DNA of 64,000 nucleotides from Ectobius pallidus (Eukaryota > Arthropoda > Insecta > Blattodea > Ectobiidae), in NCBI GenBank assembly GCA_964059195.1, contig CAXKWD010000009.1:48111581-48175580 (forward strand), read 5' to 3'. Below the pieces are notes generated by a model, which saw only the letters and a program-made list of their open reading frames with translations, was not told the origin of the DNA and ran no database searches. Of the stretch, positions 22,024 through 32,761 are shown one piece after another. The translations under genes and the position numbers were made by a program. Each line of letters opens with the position of its first letter. The stretch's first letter is position 1.

Positions 22024-22487
22024 TTTTGCACTCCATAGCTAGTAAGTGTTACTTACGAAAGTTGTTTACATGGATCGTAAGTTGACATTCCCACACAGTA
22101 TTGTTGCTATGGCCGTTGTGATGAGGTTAAATTACTTACGGTCCTTGCGCTACATCATAATTCATTACGATACACTTCATAATACATGCCTTTATGAACA
22201 AGGCCCCCAGGACAAATATTCGGTTCCCATAACAATAATCACATGCGAATCACTTTCTGAAATAAACATCTCTCTTCAAGAATGTATACTCATAATATTT
22301 TCAGGTAATATCACAATTAATATAATTAATTTGATATAAGTAACCGTCGTGCAAAAAATAGCATGCAACACACGGGCCGTAAAGGCATTTACGGGTCTCG
22401 AAAACTTAAAAACGCAGCCTCGGGTTTTCAATCTGTTTCCTCGACCCGTAAACGTGCCTTACGGCACTTGTATCGCAATATACTATA
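22024..22487. other. Remainder of the insertion in DNA-J
   Basis: No coding frame is recognised. A hairpin-like stretch with ACGGGCCGTAAAGGC and ACGTGCCTTACGGCAC occurs at 22370-22470. Confidence 0.35.
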
Positions 22488-23537
22488 GTTTTATGACATA
22501 TTTAATTTTACTAGCAACAACAAAAAATTATATTATTTTTGACAATTTTTATTGTATTTTAACACCGTCATTCGCTCATTTGACAGTGTTATTTTTTAGC
22601 ATTTTCTTTATTAAAAATAAAATACTTCTGCTCAGAACACAGTGATGAAATTTTATATGTTGATTACTAGGCACTAGAAGAATATTTTGAGAAAATTTCA
22701 GATTTTTCTGTTCAGTCCCATTTGAGATATTTTAATTTGAAAATCAACAATTCTGCAAAATCTCGATAATTGAAGACTCATAAAACCTAAAGGATTTACA
22801 TAAATGATCTCAAATTTTACTAGCATCTAGTGATCTACTATATCTTTGTGGGGGGAAAATAAGAAACATGTGTTTTCATCCCTTCTATGAAAAAAAGTTT
22901 TATAAAGTTGTTAATTTTTTCTAATCGGAACTGCATTTTCTAATAAAGTTTTAGATTATTTCCTTAAGACCTAACAAATTTTTGGTCATAACATGAATTG
23001 TAGAATGTTTCTTGTAGATTAAGATGGTTTTTACTTCAAGTTGATATCTTCATAAATAAAATAGTTATTTAACTTACCGCTAACCTTTGAAAATGCCAAA
23101 AATGCCAAACCCTTCTAAGCAAAATGGCCACTAGTTGCCAAAGCGTTAGTGATATAAATGTGAAAAAAAATGGTTTTGTACTCCCAGATACACATAGAAA
23201 CAGAAAATATATACTTAAAAATAAAATAAAATATGTCAGCAACACCCATTGGATGATTTCATATGGATTGACCCATATATGCCTACTTATGTTGGCTGCA
23301 CTGCGGTTATGGTGACTTACAGACAGAAGCCATTCAGCTTCAACCATTGCATGCTTGTATTAGTCGTCTCTCTCTCATTTTTCTGTTCTTTAATGCATTA
23401 CGTCTCAACATTAATAGTATTCATACAAATACACTATTAATAAAAAACCGTATGGTTCCTATACAAAAGCTTATGAGGATATAGGAGAAAGCATAATGGT
23501 TCACATCCATAATAATCTCACCCATTTGACAAAGTTG

Positions 23538-23619
23538 TCAGTGGCGTAATGGTTAAGATGCTTGATCGTGGCACTGGAGGTTATGAGTTCAAATCCCTGT
23601 GTCTTAACATTTTTTTTTG
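23538..23619 (+). repeat. tRNA-like SINE head
   Basis: GTGGCGTAATGGTTAAG (box-A-like) and GAGTTCAAATCCC (box B, 23585-23597) are followed by a T10 run at 23610-23619 that would stop Pol III. It is a tRNA pseudogene or a very short SINE. The flanking 23279-23537 and 23620-24021 show nothing else. Confidence 0.6.
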
Positions 23620-24021
23620 CATTTATTATATTTTTAACATTTTAATGTAGTGTTCAATTTTTAATTTTTAAAATTACCTGCCTTATAAGTTACTTTTTGT
23701 CAAATCTAAAAGGGCAGATCCCGATTTCATGTACTTTGCACCCTGGATAAAGCTTTGTTAATCACCCCTTTCATTTTTTACTTACAAGACCTACCCCAAA
23801 GTTACTGCTTTGGTGTTAAGTGTGAGTTTTACCGTACTGTTTTGGTGTTAAGTTTGAGTTTTACCGAAGTATAAACCTATAGTATCCTGATAGCATTTTA
23901 TTATTGCAAGTAATCCCAGGCTTCACAACATTTATTAAGGCTAAATTAGCATATGCTTTATAATTGCCAATTAACCTATATTAAATATTTTTGAAAATTT
24001 TAAAGATCGATTATATTACAT

Positions 24022-24569
24022 CAGCGTTTCTCAACCTTTTTGAACCCGAGGACCACTAAAATGTCTAAAAAATTTTACGGGTCCCTAATTTTAGATGGAA
24101 TCACAGTTATTGAATTGGAAGTAAACTATTGACAGTAAAATTATATTTTGAACATACTTTAATATTTAATACCAATTTGATAATATAGGCCTAATTAGGA
24201 ATTATAACACAGGTTTACCGGTATCAGACACTCGGGCACCTCCAACAATAAAACCCTTGTTAAGAGAGCACCTCTAATAACAAATTCCGACAAAGTCTTA
24301 TTTTTCAGGGTTTTGAATGAAAGAGGGAACCATAGACGTCAGTGCATCAGGGGTTTCAAACTGTGGTTCGTAACTGCAAAAGTAAGGAAACTTGCAATAG
24401 GACCTGTATTTTCGAACATTTTAAAAACTTTGACATCTAGTGTCTATTTTATGTGAAAAAATGTTACTTCTTTACTTGCTTTATGATATTTTAAAATTAC
24501 GTCTAAGGACCATCTGCACCATCGTCGCGGACCACCAGTGGTCCGCGGACCATAGGTTGAGAAACGCAG
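24022..24569. mobile_element. hAT-like MITE (CAGCGTTTCTCAACC ends)
   Basis: It starts CAGCGTTTCTCAACCTTTTT and ends GGTTGAGAAACGCAG, the classic ends of a common hAT group. At 24524-24551 a GGACCACCAGTGGTCC palindrome lies close to the right end. The 8-bp duplication is not conserved. There is no coding capacity. Confidence 0.75.
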
Positions 24570-25352
24570 AGGTTTTAGGTAATTGTTTTGCAAATGAATC
24601 CACAATAACAATCATGCATTTTTCTCCAAAACATAATTACTTTTACTTTTTTAAATTAAATTATGTTTGTAAAACATATATATATTACAGGTAGTATATA
24701 TTAAAACAAATATTTTAGAACAAAATAGTTATTTATGATCCAAATGTTAAAATGAGATTTTATTTTGCAAGTCGGTTATGTTTGCAAAACGAGCTCATAA
24801 GGACGAATGCAGCAATCCGAGCAAAATAAAATAATTTTACCACGTGTATCATACTATTTTTTAGACAATCATTAAAATTTGTCAAATAATAATAATAGAT
24901 GATAGATTTATGATAAAGAATTATGCCCTGTGGAGCCAGCCATATTGGAGAGCATAGACAACCTGTTACTGATTTTCTGGTACAGGGCTGCTAACTTAAG
25001 AAGGGAATGACTATTTTTGCAATCACCCTAAGAACTTTCACATTTAAAAAGGCTTAGTGAATTTTAAAAATCTTATCAAACTGAGTCAATTTAATAATCA
25101 TATGTAAATATTTTTAACAAAAAGAGTCTTTCTATGTGAAGCAATCAAAGTTGGTTACTCTAGAATGTTATAATTTCATACCACCCAGTAGCATAATTTT
25201 CTCCTTTTAATTAATATAATTTAAGATTAAAAGTGCTTCTTTTACCTTCGATTCTCTAAAAAGATTATTACCTTATTCCTACTTTCCTATGAGAATCTAA
25301 AACTCAATCTTACATGTTTTTCATTGTTTCAAATGTAATTATTTTAAATTCA
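24570..25352. other. AT-rich spacer, nothing recognised
   Basis: No ORF above background, no inverted ends. Confidence 0.4.
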
Positions 25353-25360
25353 ATGATCAT

Positions 25361-27298
25361 CAGGGCCCGGATTCAAATGACATGTCACATTTGTATTGAT
25401 ACTGCACAGACATTGCCAACTTGTGGAAATCCTAATCATGGCCTCTAGATTAAAGAAATGCATTTTTATTAGATCATTTTTTGTCATTTTATGCAATTTT
25501 ATATCTTTAGGGCATTTATTTCAATTTTGGGTCATTATTTTGTCATTTTCGTGTCATTTGCTTCCTTATTTAGTCATTTTCATGTATTTACATTTAGTGT
25601 ATTAACTTTATTCGTTGCTGTCTTTGAAGTGTTGTTTGTTTAATGCAAGAAGGAAAAATTTGGTGTTAAAGTGTTGACATGTCTCAGTCAGAAATGAGAA
25701 TCGAAGAAACGCCAAAATTCTGTATTATAGGCTATTACAATTGTTATTAGATTGACTTGGCACCAGAGTCTGTCACCTGCTTGGATTCGAGAGTGCAAAC
25801 TACTGTTTATCCTCAATAAACAATGTCAATATAATCCGGCAGACCACAAAAGGATGTGCCGAATTTTGACTCACCAGTGCCTCAGTGCCAGTAGGCACAT
25901 AAATTTTCGTGAGAAAAGAACATTCAGAACATTACAGTTATTTACAGACTTTACAATTATGTACAAAGTAGTCTATAACTTTGTGTGTACAATAATAATC
26001 TATATTAATAAAAATGAATTTCCAAAATGTATGTTGCCGCATCACTTGAGAACGGCTCGACCGATTTGGCTGATTTCTGTTTTGTTGAGTTCGTAATTGT
26101 CAGGACAAGGTTTGTATGAAAGAAACTTTTTTGGAAAATCCACGGGAAAAGTCGGAAATGTGAAATGAGGCATAGTTAGAGAGTTCTGCTGTCAATTGTT
26201 TAATAACAAAAAAAGATTTTAAAAAATTGAAGTGTGAGAAAAGAACTGTGACATATTCACAGTTTAAGAGTCCCGCTTTCACATGTTTTCATAGCAAAAA
26301 AAAGTGTGAGTTAACCAAGCCAGATCAAAAGTATGTATGTATGTATGTGGGTAGGCCTATATATGTTCCCTATACAAATCTACATTTCTTGACCAATTTG
26401 CATTAAATTTTGAACACATACCCAGTTAAGCCCTGGATGTAACACGGGGCTCTAATAAATTCTGATGCTATCGATGTAATTAATACATTTGTGAAAATAA
26501 TTCTTGAAGAATGAAATCCAAGAAAATAAAGCACAATGTGAAGCAGTCACATAACTTTCTCTACCCTCGACATGGAAAATATCATTTTCTCACTTCACAT
26601 TTTGATATAGAATAAGCGGTCGTATTGCAGTAACAGCTTAAGTGTGTGCCAGTGAATATGCTATATCAGAAGTCAGTAAAAAATCATATCCACTGATACG
26701 TCACTCATAGCTGTAGGATGTTTATCATGGCCCTAAACATCTACAAGAAGAGAAAATAGGGTGGAACATTTTCAGTCCTATGCCCGCAGTATATTATGTC
26801 CCAGGTTTTGGGGAGGAAAGTTTGAAAGTGATATTGATTTTTTTTTTAATTTCAGCTCCGAAATGGTTGAATGGTAAAATGAGAGTGAGAAATAAAAATT
26901 TCCATAAAGACAATACAATCTTATGTAATCGGAATTTATGTTTCTTCTTATTTCAACCCCTCCAGTTAGAAGCAACGGAATGCAACATTCGACATCCTTT
27001 ATGAGCCATAAAAAGCTATATCTAGCGTTTTCTGAGGGAATAGTTTGAGTGTGATAGGCCTAAGTCGTTCTTCCTCATTTCAAGTTCTACGTGCATATTA
27101 TACAAGTTTGAAAATCGAAAGTCCTTCATCAAGTCAATTTCACATTTACAAAATAAAAACCCGGGCGACGCCAGGCCTTTTAAGCTAGTTTTGTTATAAA
27201 TAAATTAGGCCTATCAGTTTTTAGGTCATTTTTTATAATTATTAAGTCATTTTCTTTAAAATTTAGGGTCATTTTATAGGTCATCAGAATCGGGCCTG
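25361..27298. mobile_element. hAT element with perfect 8-bp duplication, non-autonomous
   Basis: The ends are CAGGGCCCGGATTC and GAATCGGGCCTG, flanked by ATGATCAT on both sides (25353-25360, 27299-27306). Subterminal TTGTCATTTT/AGGTCATTTT repeats occur at both ends (25480-25600, 27215-27285), as in active hATs that bind subterminal repeats. The middle is occupied by a Helitron-like insertion. No transposase frame is present. Confidence 0.9.
25999..27188 (+). mobile_element. Helitron-like non-autonomous element inside the hAT
   Basis: It begins TCTATATTAATAAAAATG after an A and ends with a GC-rich hairpin-like stretch CCCGGGCGACGCCAGGCC, followed by TTTTAAGCTAG before a T. This matches the Helitron pattern TC...hairpin...CTRR inserted between A and T. 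The start also carries GAACGGCTCGACCGATTTGG, a motif common in insect repeats of this kind. No Rep/helicase is present. Confidence 0.6.
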
Positions 27299-28859
27299 AT
27301 GATCATAAAGTTCAATTTGCGATTTTTTCCCCGAGTTAAAAGTCTCACTAATAGGCTCACATAACTTATTCTACCCTAGTTACAAAAAATGCTATATTTT
27401 CACTTTATATCCTTATGCACGTTTGAGTCAGGGTCCGCATTGCAGGAGTGCATATTCATACACATCAGAAATTTGTTTGTTGCAATTATATCAGAAGACA
27501 ACAATTGTTTCACGCATTCAGATATAAACATATCCTTGAGCTAGAGTAGCCAGAATATCCAAAATAAGCATGACTCAATCGTTAAAAGGCTATAGAAATC
27601 AACCTTGTTACTACCATCATCCTATAAATATTAATACAAGCACTAACTTAAATCTGAACCAATAATTTATAGTACTAAAAGCAGTCATGCAAAGCTTTAT
27701 TGTTCATCATGCAAAACTGAGTTTATACAAAGAGTGGACGGCTTATAACTACCCTAAAGAGATTTATTCGAAAAATGTTTCAAATAAAAGTATTAGCTCA
27801 TAGTATAAGCACTCCATCTATAAAATTTAAACAAAATCGTTACAGCAGTATTTGAGAAAATTCGGGAAAAACTAAATTATCTTCATGTAAAGTCCCCTTA
27901 AAATAATAGAACTTCGTCGCCAATCTTCGTGTCACATCCTAAGAAAAGTACCTGACCCAAAAACAAAATGTTATTTTCATACAATTTTCCGTTCTGGAGC
28001 TAGGATGTTCACAGACATTACAAACACAGTGATACACACACACATACACACACTGAGACACACAAACAGACATGTTTCCAAGAATAGTTTTTTTGTTTAT
28101 TCAGGAGCATGGGAGTCCGCAGAAATTTTGTCAAGGGGGGCCAATGAACAAATTACTGCCGCCACCACCACCACACTACAACCATTTTATTAATGTTATT
28201 TTTGCTATTATTATTACTATTAATATTATTAATGTTATTATTATTATTATTATTATTATATAATCAACATCCTTGATTTACTGTAGCTGGACCTATGACT
28301 ATTGACAATCAAAACATCTGATATTTACACTCACATCTCTTTTTCTCCACCTTACAATTTCACAGGTAAAAAAATATAAAATGCAATACTTTCTTGCCTT
28401 ATCTTCATTATAATAAAATATTAGGCTATAAATGGTTTCAAGTTTAGGGGAAGTAATTATTCCTACACGCTCACATCTAAGGTTGTCAGCTGTTACAACT
28501 AGTTTTCATCCAAACAACGCTAACTACAGTGTGTGGAAACTTAAGCCTCTCTTCACATTAGTTGCTTACAAGTCATTTAGTTTAGAGGTTTATGTGTAAA
28601 TAAAATTTCCAGGGAGGGGCAGCGGCCCTACCCTGCCCCCCCTTCCGGACGGCCATGTTCAGGAGGCCTCAAAACGTGTATTCATGTTAAAAACTATAGT
28701 AAGGATTTCTTATGTAGGTTTAATTGAAATTTCTGTGAATTGATTAGCTTCACTATATTTGTTTTATTTTTTCAAGTAAGAGGACTGATAAACATACTGA
28801 AATACATAATTAGATTTTACAAAAATATTTATATAGTTATTGAAAATTTACTTTATCAG
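27299..28859. repeat. Spacer with dispersed repeat R1 and (ATT)n
   Basis: 27740-28110 is similar, in inverted orientation, to 37560-37960. Landmarks are CTTATAACTACCCTAAAGAG, TAAAGTCCCCTTAAAA, CGCCAATCTTCGTGTCACAT and TCTGGAGCTAGG. An (ATT)n run lies at 28204-28260. No gene is seen. R1 has no recognised ends. Confidence 0.55.
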
Positions 28860-28924
28860 TGTGACGGGTGTGACGTGACGGGTGTGACATGTCGGATGGG
28901 ACAACATCAACTTATAACCGAGAC

Positions 28925-29250
28925 TTAAACTAAACTAAACTAAACTCCATCCCTGGAGGGACTTGGCCTACCACCCGACTGCTGCATCATCTACTGTAGG
29001 CAGATGGTAGGATTGGGGGGCATGTGGTCAGCATGCCGACACCCACGGCCATTAATGGTGGTTTTCATGACCGGAGACGCTACTTCTCTATCCAATAGCT
29101 CCTCAATTTGAATCATGAGGCTGAATGTACCCCTACCAGACCTCCCTACCTCAGAAAAGTTCGAGGTGGTACCGGGGATCGAACCCAGGCCGATGGATCT
29201 GTATTCTGCAACGCTAACCACACTTTGCACCTTCTGCCTCTGTACCATTT
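28925..29250 (-). repeat. SINE with (TTTAG)n tail
   Basis: The minus strand starts with a tRNA-like head (GTGGTTAGCGTTGC box A, GGGTTCGATCC box B). A body follows containing GGTAGGGAGGTCTGG and TGGCCGTGGGTGTCGG. It ends in a (TTTAG)n tail at 28925-28947. This SINE family differs from the one at 29753. Confidence 0.8.
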
Positions 29251-29752
29251 TGCATGAATTTCATGAAAATTTTTTGTGATAATATACCAATCCTGGGGAA
29301 TCCCAGCACATGATCTCAGCATAAAAAAGAATTCCCTTGTTAGTCTTTTTTCCACTCTGTCCATATTTTTAACAGGCTTGTGTAAAGTTGTGAAGTGAAA
29401 TGTTCCTCCGGTACTAGTTAGGCAGTTTTCGTTGTCCTCTACTCTAAAATCCTGGACTACTTGGAAGCCTGAGCTCTTCACAAACTTTTACTGAATTGAT
29501 GTGGATCTGGTTATCCTTGTCGCCAGGATATTTTTGTTGTCTCTCATACAAAAATAATATTGTGTAGCTATATTTAGATTGGCTGATTGTTTTTCTATCT
29601 GTTCTCCTTCATTTGTTTCCATGTAGGCCTACTCATTTCATCGGCTGTTAGAGGTATTGTCTGTCTGAATTTCTTAGCAGTTCTAAGATACACAGTTACC
29701 AGTACAGAATTCAGGCACAAAATTAATTAGGCTATCACTCTCACTTCTTTAT

Positions 29753-30057
29753 TGGGGTACAATGTCATGCTGCTGGTTGAGGCACTGTGCTACAAACCTG
29801 AAGGGCACAGGTTCAATTCCTGATGAGGTTTTTGAGATTTTTCAATTGGCCTAATTCTTCTGCTGGCACTATGGCCCTGAGGTCAACTCATCTTCTAACA
29901 GAAATGGGTACCAGAAGCAATTCTGGGGTAAAGGCACCCAGTGCATAAGACTGACAACCTTACCACCTTCATGTGCTAAAAGTCTAAAATTGTTGGAGGT
30001 TGAACGTTTGAATCCTAAAAGCCTTCATGGCCTCTATAGGGATCACTAGATCTTTAC
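29753..30057 (+). repeat. SINE family 2, full copy with 13-bp target duplication
   Basis: The tRNA-like head (GGTTGAGGCACTGTG; GGTTCAATTCC) is followed by a body shared with 52445-52757 (TTTTTCAATTG.CCTAAT, GGCACTATGGC, CTAACAGAAATG, GGGATCACT). It is flanked by CTCACTTCTTTAT at 29740-29752 and 30058-30070, a clean LINE-type target duplication. Confidence 0.9.
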
Positions 30058-30484
30058 CTCACTTCTTTATCACCATTAAAACATTTGTGACATTTCCACC
30101 AGTCATCCGTGTCATCCATAGCCAAAGCTGGTAGATCGTAGTTTCTTTGTCTTGCAAACTACGAAGTTCTGTTCTGTACAACAGAAGTCCAAGAGCCATT
30201 TAAAAGATAGTAATAATGAAAACATATGATTTATTCAACATCTGCATGAAATAATCACTATACAAAAGCTGCAAAAGGCATTTTCCATAAGTGTCACACC
30301 CGTCACGCAACATGTGTCACACCCGTCACATCAAAATTAAGCCAAAATAGTAGGCATTTCAAAATTATATTTTAGGTGTGTTTTCTGTATTGAAATATCT
30401 TAACTTTTACCAAGTTTCCACTTTATACAATGATTACTTGGCTTTCTACCCAAACTATTACATGTTTTTTGTGACGGGTGTGAC

Positions 30485-31402
30485 ATGGGTAGGCCTACCT
30501 TGAAAATTGATTTGATAAATATCTTCACTCATCTCATCTCATCTTAAAACTCATCTTAAAAATTTGTTTTATGATGACAAAATCTTCACTTATTTGTGCT
30601 TTTGTGGGTGAAATTAAAAATTGCAGCAAATCTACTGATTCCATGAGTATAATGCAGTACTAGCCAACATGTTAAATTATAAATTTCAGTCAACGAAAAA
30701 AATACACATTTCAGCAGTTGTTATTATATAGATACCTTTAATTTAATAGAATTGTGAATCTATTTTCAAATTCTACAGTCTTTTACCTTTACTTTGCTAT
30801 ATAACATGTCTATGTCACGTAAAAAAAAGATGTAACCACCTTTGTCCACTTTCACATGGATTGGCTCAGCTTTAATACACGAGAAATAGCTGTTCTGGTG
30901 CAAGGGTCGTTTATTACAATTCTGAAACATTAAGTTGGCTCTGAAGAGAGCCATTTTGCTGCAAGGGTGATTGTACTGTAAATACAATCAATAGCGCTTA
31001 GCGCAGTATAACATGCAGTACAGAGGGGTAAGATTGCAGGCGGCCTTGAGCAGTTAGGGGAAGGCAAGGGAACCAGGCCGTCGCCTTGGCAACGCACAGC
31101 GGAGAGTGGAATGAGAGCCAAGGTGTAGCAGATCCTTCCATTTCGCCAAAGAGAGTATTGGTTTCTTTATAATTTAATTCAGAATGGATTTCTTTTACAG
31201 TAACAATAGGCCTACTTATTTACTACAGCATAATTTAATGTTTTGTCAACTTACGGCCACTACAAGCATGCTTGAATCTGGACGCCATTCTACCAGTTCA
31301 TTCATCCCAATGTCTTCTATTGAGTCGCATGTTCGACGGTGGAGGACTATAGGAACACATGGCTGAAAGTAACAGATCTTCATTTAGGGAGCTACCTAAA
31401 TG
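30485..31402. other. Spacer, no gene recognised
   Basis: Short minus-strand ORFs (30766-30987, 30930-31121) show no known motif. 31020-31110 is locally GC-rich. Confidence 0.35.
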
Positions 31403-32089
31403 GGCATAAACCAAATATCGGGTGCCAAATAGGCTCCGCCCATCCCGCATTCCATTGCTATGGCGACAGCAGCTGCCGGCCGGCCGGCGACCTCTCGCAC
31501 CGATCCGTTCCGACCGTTCCCGAACGTGTCCGCCTTACCCACTTGACACTCAACACTACCCTATTGAAAATACGATTCCCATGATGCGAGAGTGCCCCTT
31601 GTACCAAAATTTCACAGTTATACAGAACATTATCATTCTTACTACTCGTCATGTATTACACGTCTCTGTAGTACAAAGGCTAGAAGTTTTCTCGATTTTT
31701 ATTGCATCGAGCACTCGTGGTGTAGTGGTCAAGGCGATGGACTATAACGCTAGCGGTCCCCAGATCGAATCCCCGTAGGTGCGAAAATTACTAGGATAGG
31801 AATAGGTCCCAAATAGGTAGGTAGGGTGAAGGAGAGAAGGGAGGTAATAGGGAAAAGAGGAGAAGAGGAGAATAGAGATAAAAGGGGAAAATAAAAAAAA
31901 TAATTTTCTTGTGTTTCTGCTATTTCCGCCAGATGTCTCTGCGCCGCTACTACTAATTCCACCATTACCTACTAGATGTCTCCCACTGTTTCATTTAGTT
32001 AGTCCCCGCCCTAAACCCCTCCTTCCCGGGCGGGTCCCGATAGCGAGTATGGGAGGAGCCTATTTGGCACCCGATATTTGGTTTTTGCC
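31403..32089. mobile_element. 687-bp MITE with 40-bp TIRs and 8-bp duplication
   Basis: The ends GGCATAAACCAAATATCGGG and GGCAAAAACCAAATATCGGG (complement) match over about 40 bases. Flanks are CCTAAATG and TCTAAATG (one mismatch). It contains a GC-rich block (31470-31530) and a tRNA-like piece. The superfamily is not assigned: the 8-bp duplication fits hAT, P or Merlin, but the end sequence is not diagnostic. Confidence 0.82.
31708..31785 (+). repeat. tRNA-like sequence inside the MITE
   Basis: TGGTGTAGTGGTCAAGG (box A) and CAGATCGAATCCCC (box B) lie at tRNA spacing. It is a SINE head or a captured tRNA. The anticodon arm is not well formed. Confidence 0.5.
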
Positions 32090-32439
32090 TCTAAATGACC
32101 TACATTAATACATTAAATAGCATTTAGTATTTAATCTCTTTTACTAGTTCGTGCATTTTAAAAGTACCATCTACCGAATAATAGGAAACTCGTCCATGTA
32201 GAACTAGTCTAATATTAAATCAACTAACCTTGCAAAACCAAATAGACAGACAATCATCTGTCAGTATGGCAAACAAAATCTTGTCCCTATTACAAACTAT
32301 ATGACGCACAGAACAACGGCCCAGATGAGGAATATTTAACACTCTGGGCCATCCAACCGGGAAATACATTTTGCTAAATATGAAGATTATTGTAAATAAT
32401 ATTAAAATAATTAAATCACCAACACAACATCACTGTTAT

Positions 32440-32580
32440 AATGACGGCCATCTTGTATAATACCTGCTGTCACTTTTGGAATGAAACGCATCATTCATTG
32501 GCTATTTTCTATCCATTAGCGTTTCACTGTTCGCAACGGGCCAATCACGTGCATTGTTTCTCCAACACAACTCCACAGAC
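32440..32580 (+). promoter_or_regulatory. Putative housekeeping promoter and first-exon donor
   Basis: GACGGCCATCTTG (YY1-like, about 32443-32455), an ATTGG box (32497-32501) and CCAATCACGTG (CCAAT plus E-box, 32541-32551) lie within 110 bases. They are followed by a strong 5' splice site, CAGAC then GTAAGT, at 32581. This could be the promoter and non-coding first exon of the UBXN1-like gene whose coding start is 8 kb downstream. That link is inference. It could serve another gene. Confidence 0.4.
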
Positions 32581-32761
32581 GTAAGTCAAATGAACATGAT
32601 CATGAAATTTATTTTAGGGAAGAAAACAAAGTTTGTGTTAGTAGGCTATGGTTCTGTGAGAAAACATGAGATGAATTTGCTTGGATAAGGAAAAGAGACG
32701 CTTTAAGTTGTGAAAATCCGGCAAAACAACAGAAACGAAATCTAGATTGCCTGGGTTTGAT

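Larger units (their letters stand above)
20308..22487. mobile_element. 2.2-kb insertion in the right arm of DNA-J
   Basis: Comparison with the left arm shows the right arm broken between ..AATATGTTA (20307) and GTTTTATGACAT (22488). The inserted block begins AGATATATAAGC and ends ATATACTATA, with TA at both borders. It contains a SINE split by a LINE. Short inverted ends GAGAATATTATAGGAG (about 20352) and CTCCTATAATATTC (about 22000) lie inside. Element type is unknown. Confidence 0.6.
18681..23274 (+). mobile_element. DNA-J: long-TIR transposon with transposase remnant
   Basis: The termini GGGTCAATCCATATGAAATC and complement are flanked by ATAT (18677-18680, 23275-23278). The left arm is about 18681-19677 (about 1 kb). 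The right arm is its inverted copy, split by a 2.2-kb insertion into about 20140-20307 and 22488-23274. The left arm also has about 35 extra bases near 19558-19592. The small interior carries a transposase remnant of the DNA-A family. Ends, duplication and transposase place it in the CATTCC clan. Confidence 0.88.
28860..30484. mobile_element. DNA-G: locus bracketed by GTCACACCCGTCACA iterons
   Basis: The 15-bp motif or its complement occurs at 28860-28874 and 28874-28888 (minus), 30293-30307 and 30316-30330 (plus), and 30470-30484 (minus). This is the same both-ends layout as in DNA-B, -C and -F. I could not find CATTCC-type ends around it, so the true limits are unknown. It has been hit by two SINEs. 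The minus frame 29481-29250 (VEKRLTREFFFMLRSCAGIP) is not recognised. Confidence 0.55.

Noticed and set aside
29146..29481. Transposase of DNA-G
   Set aside because: TREFFFMLRSCAGIP vaguely recalls a segment of the clan transposase, but no catalytic motif supports it.
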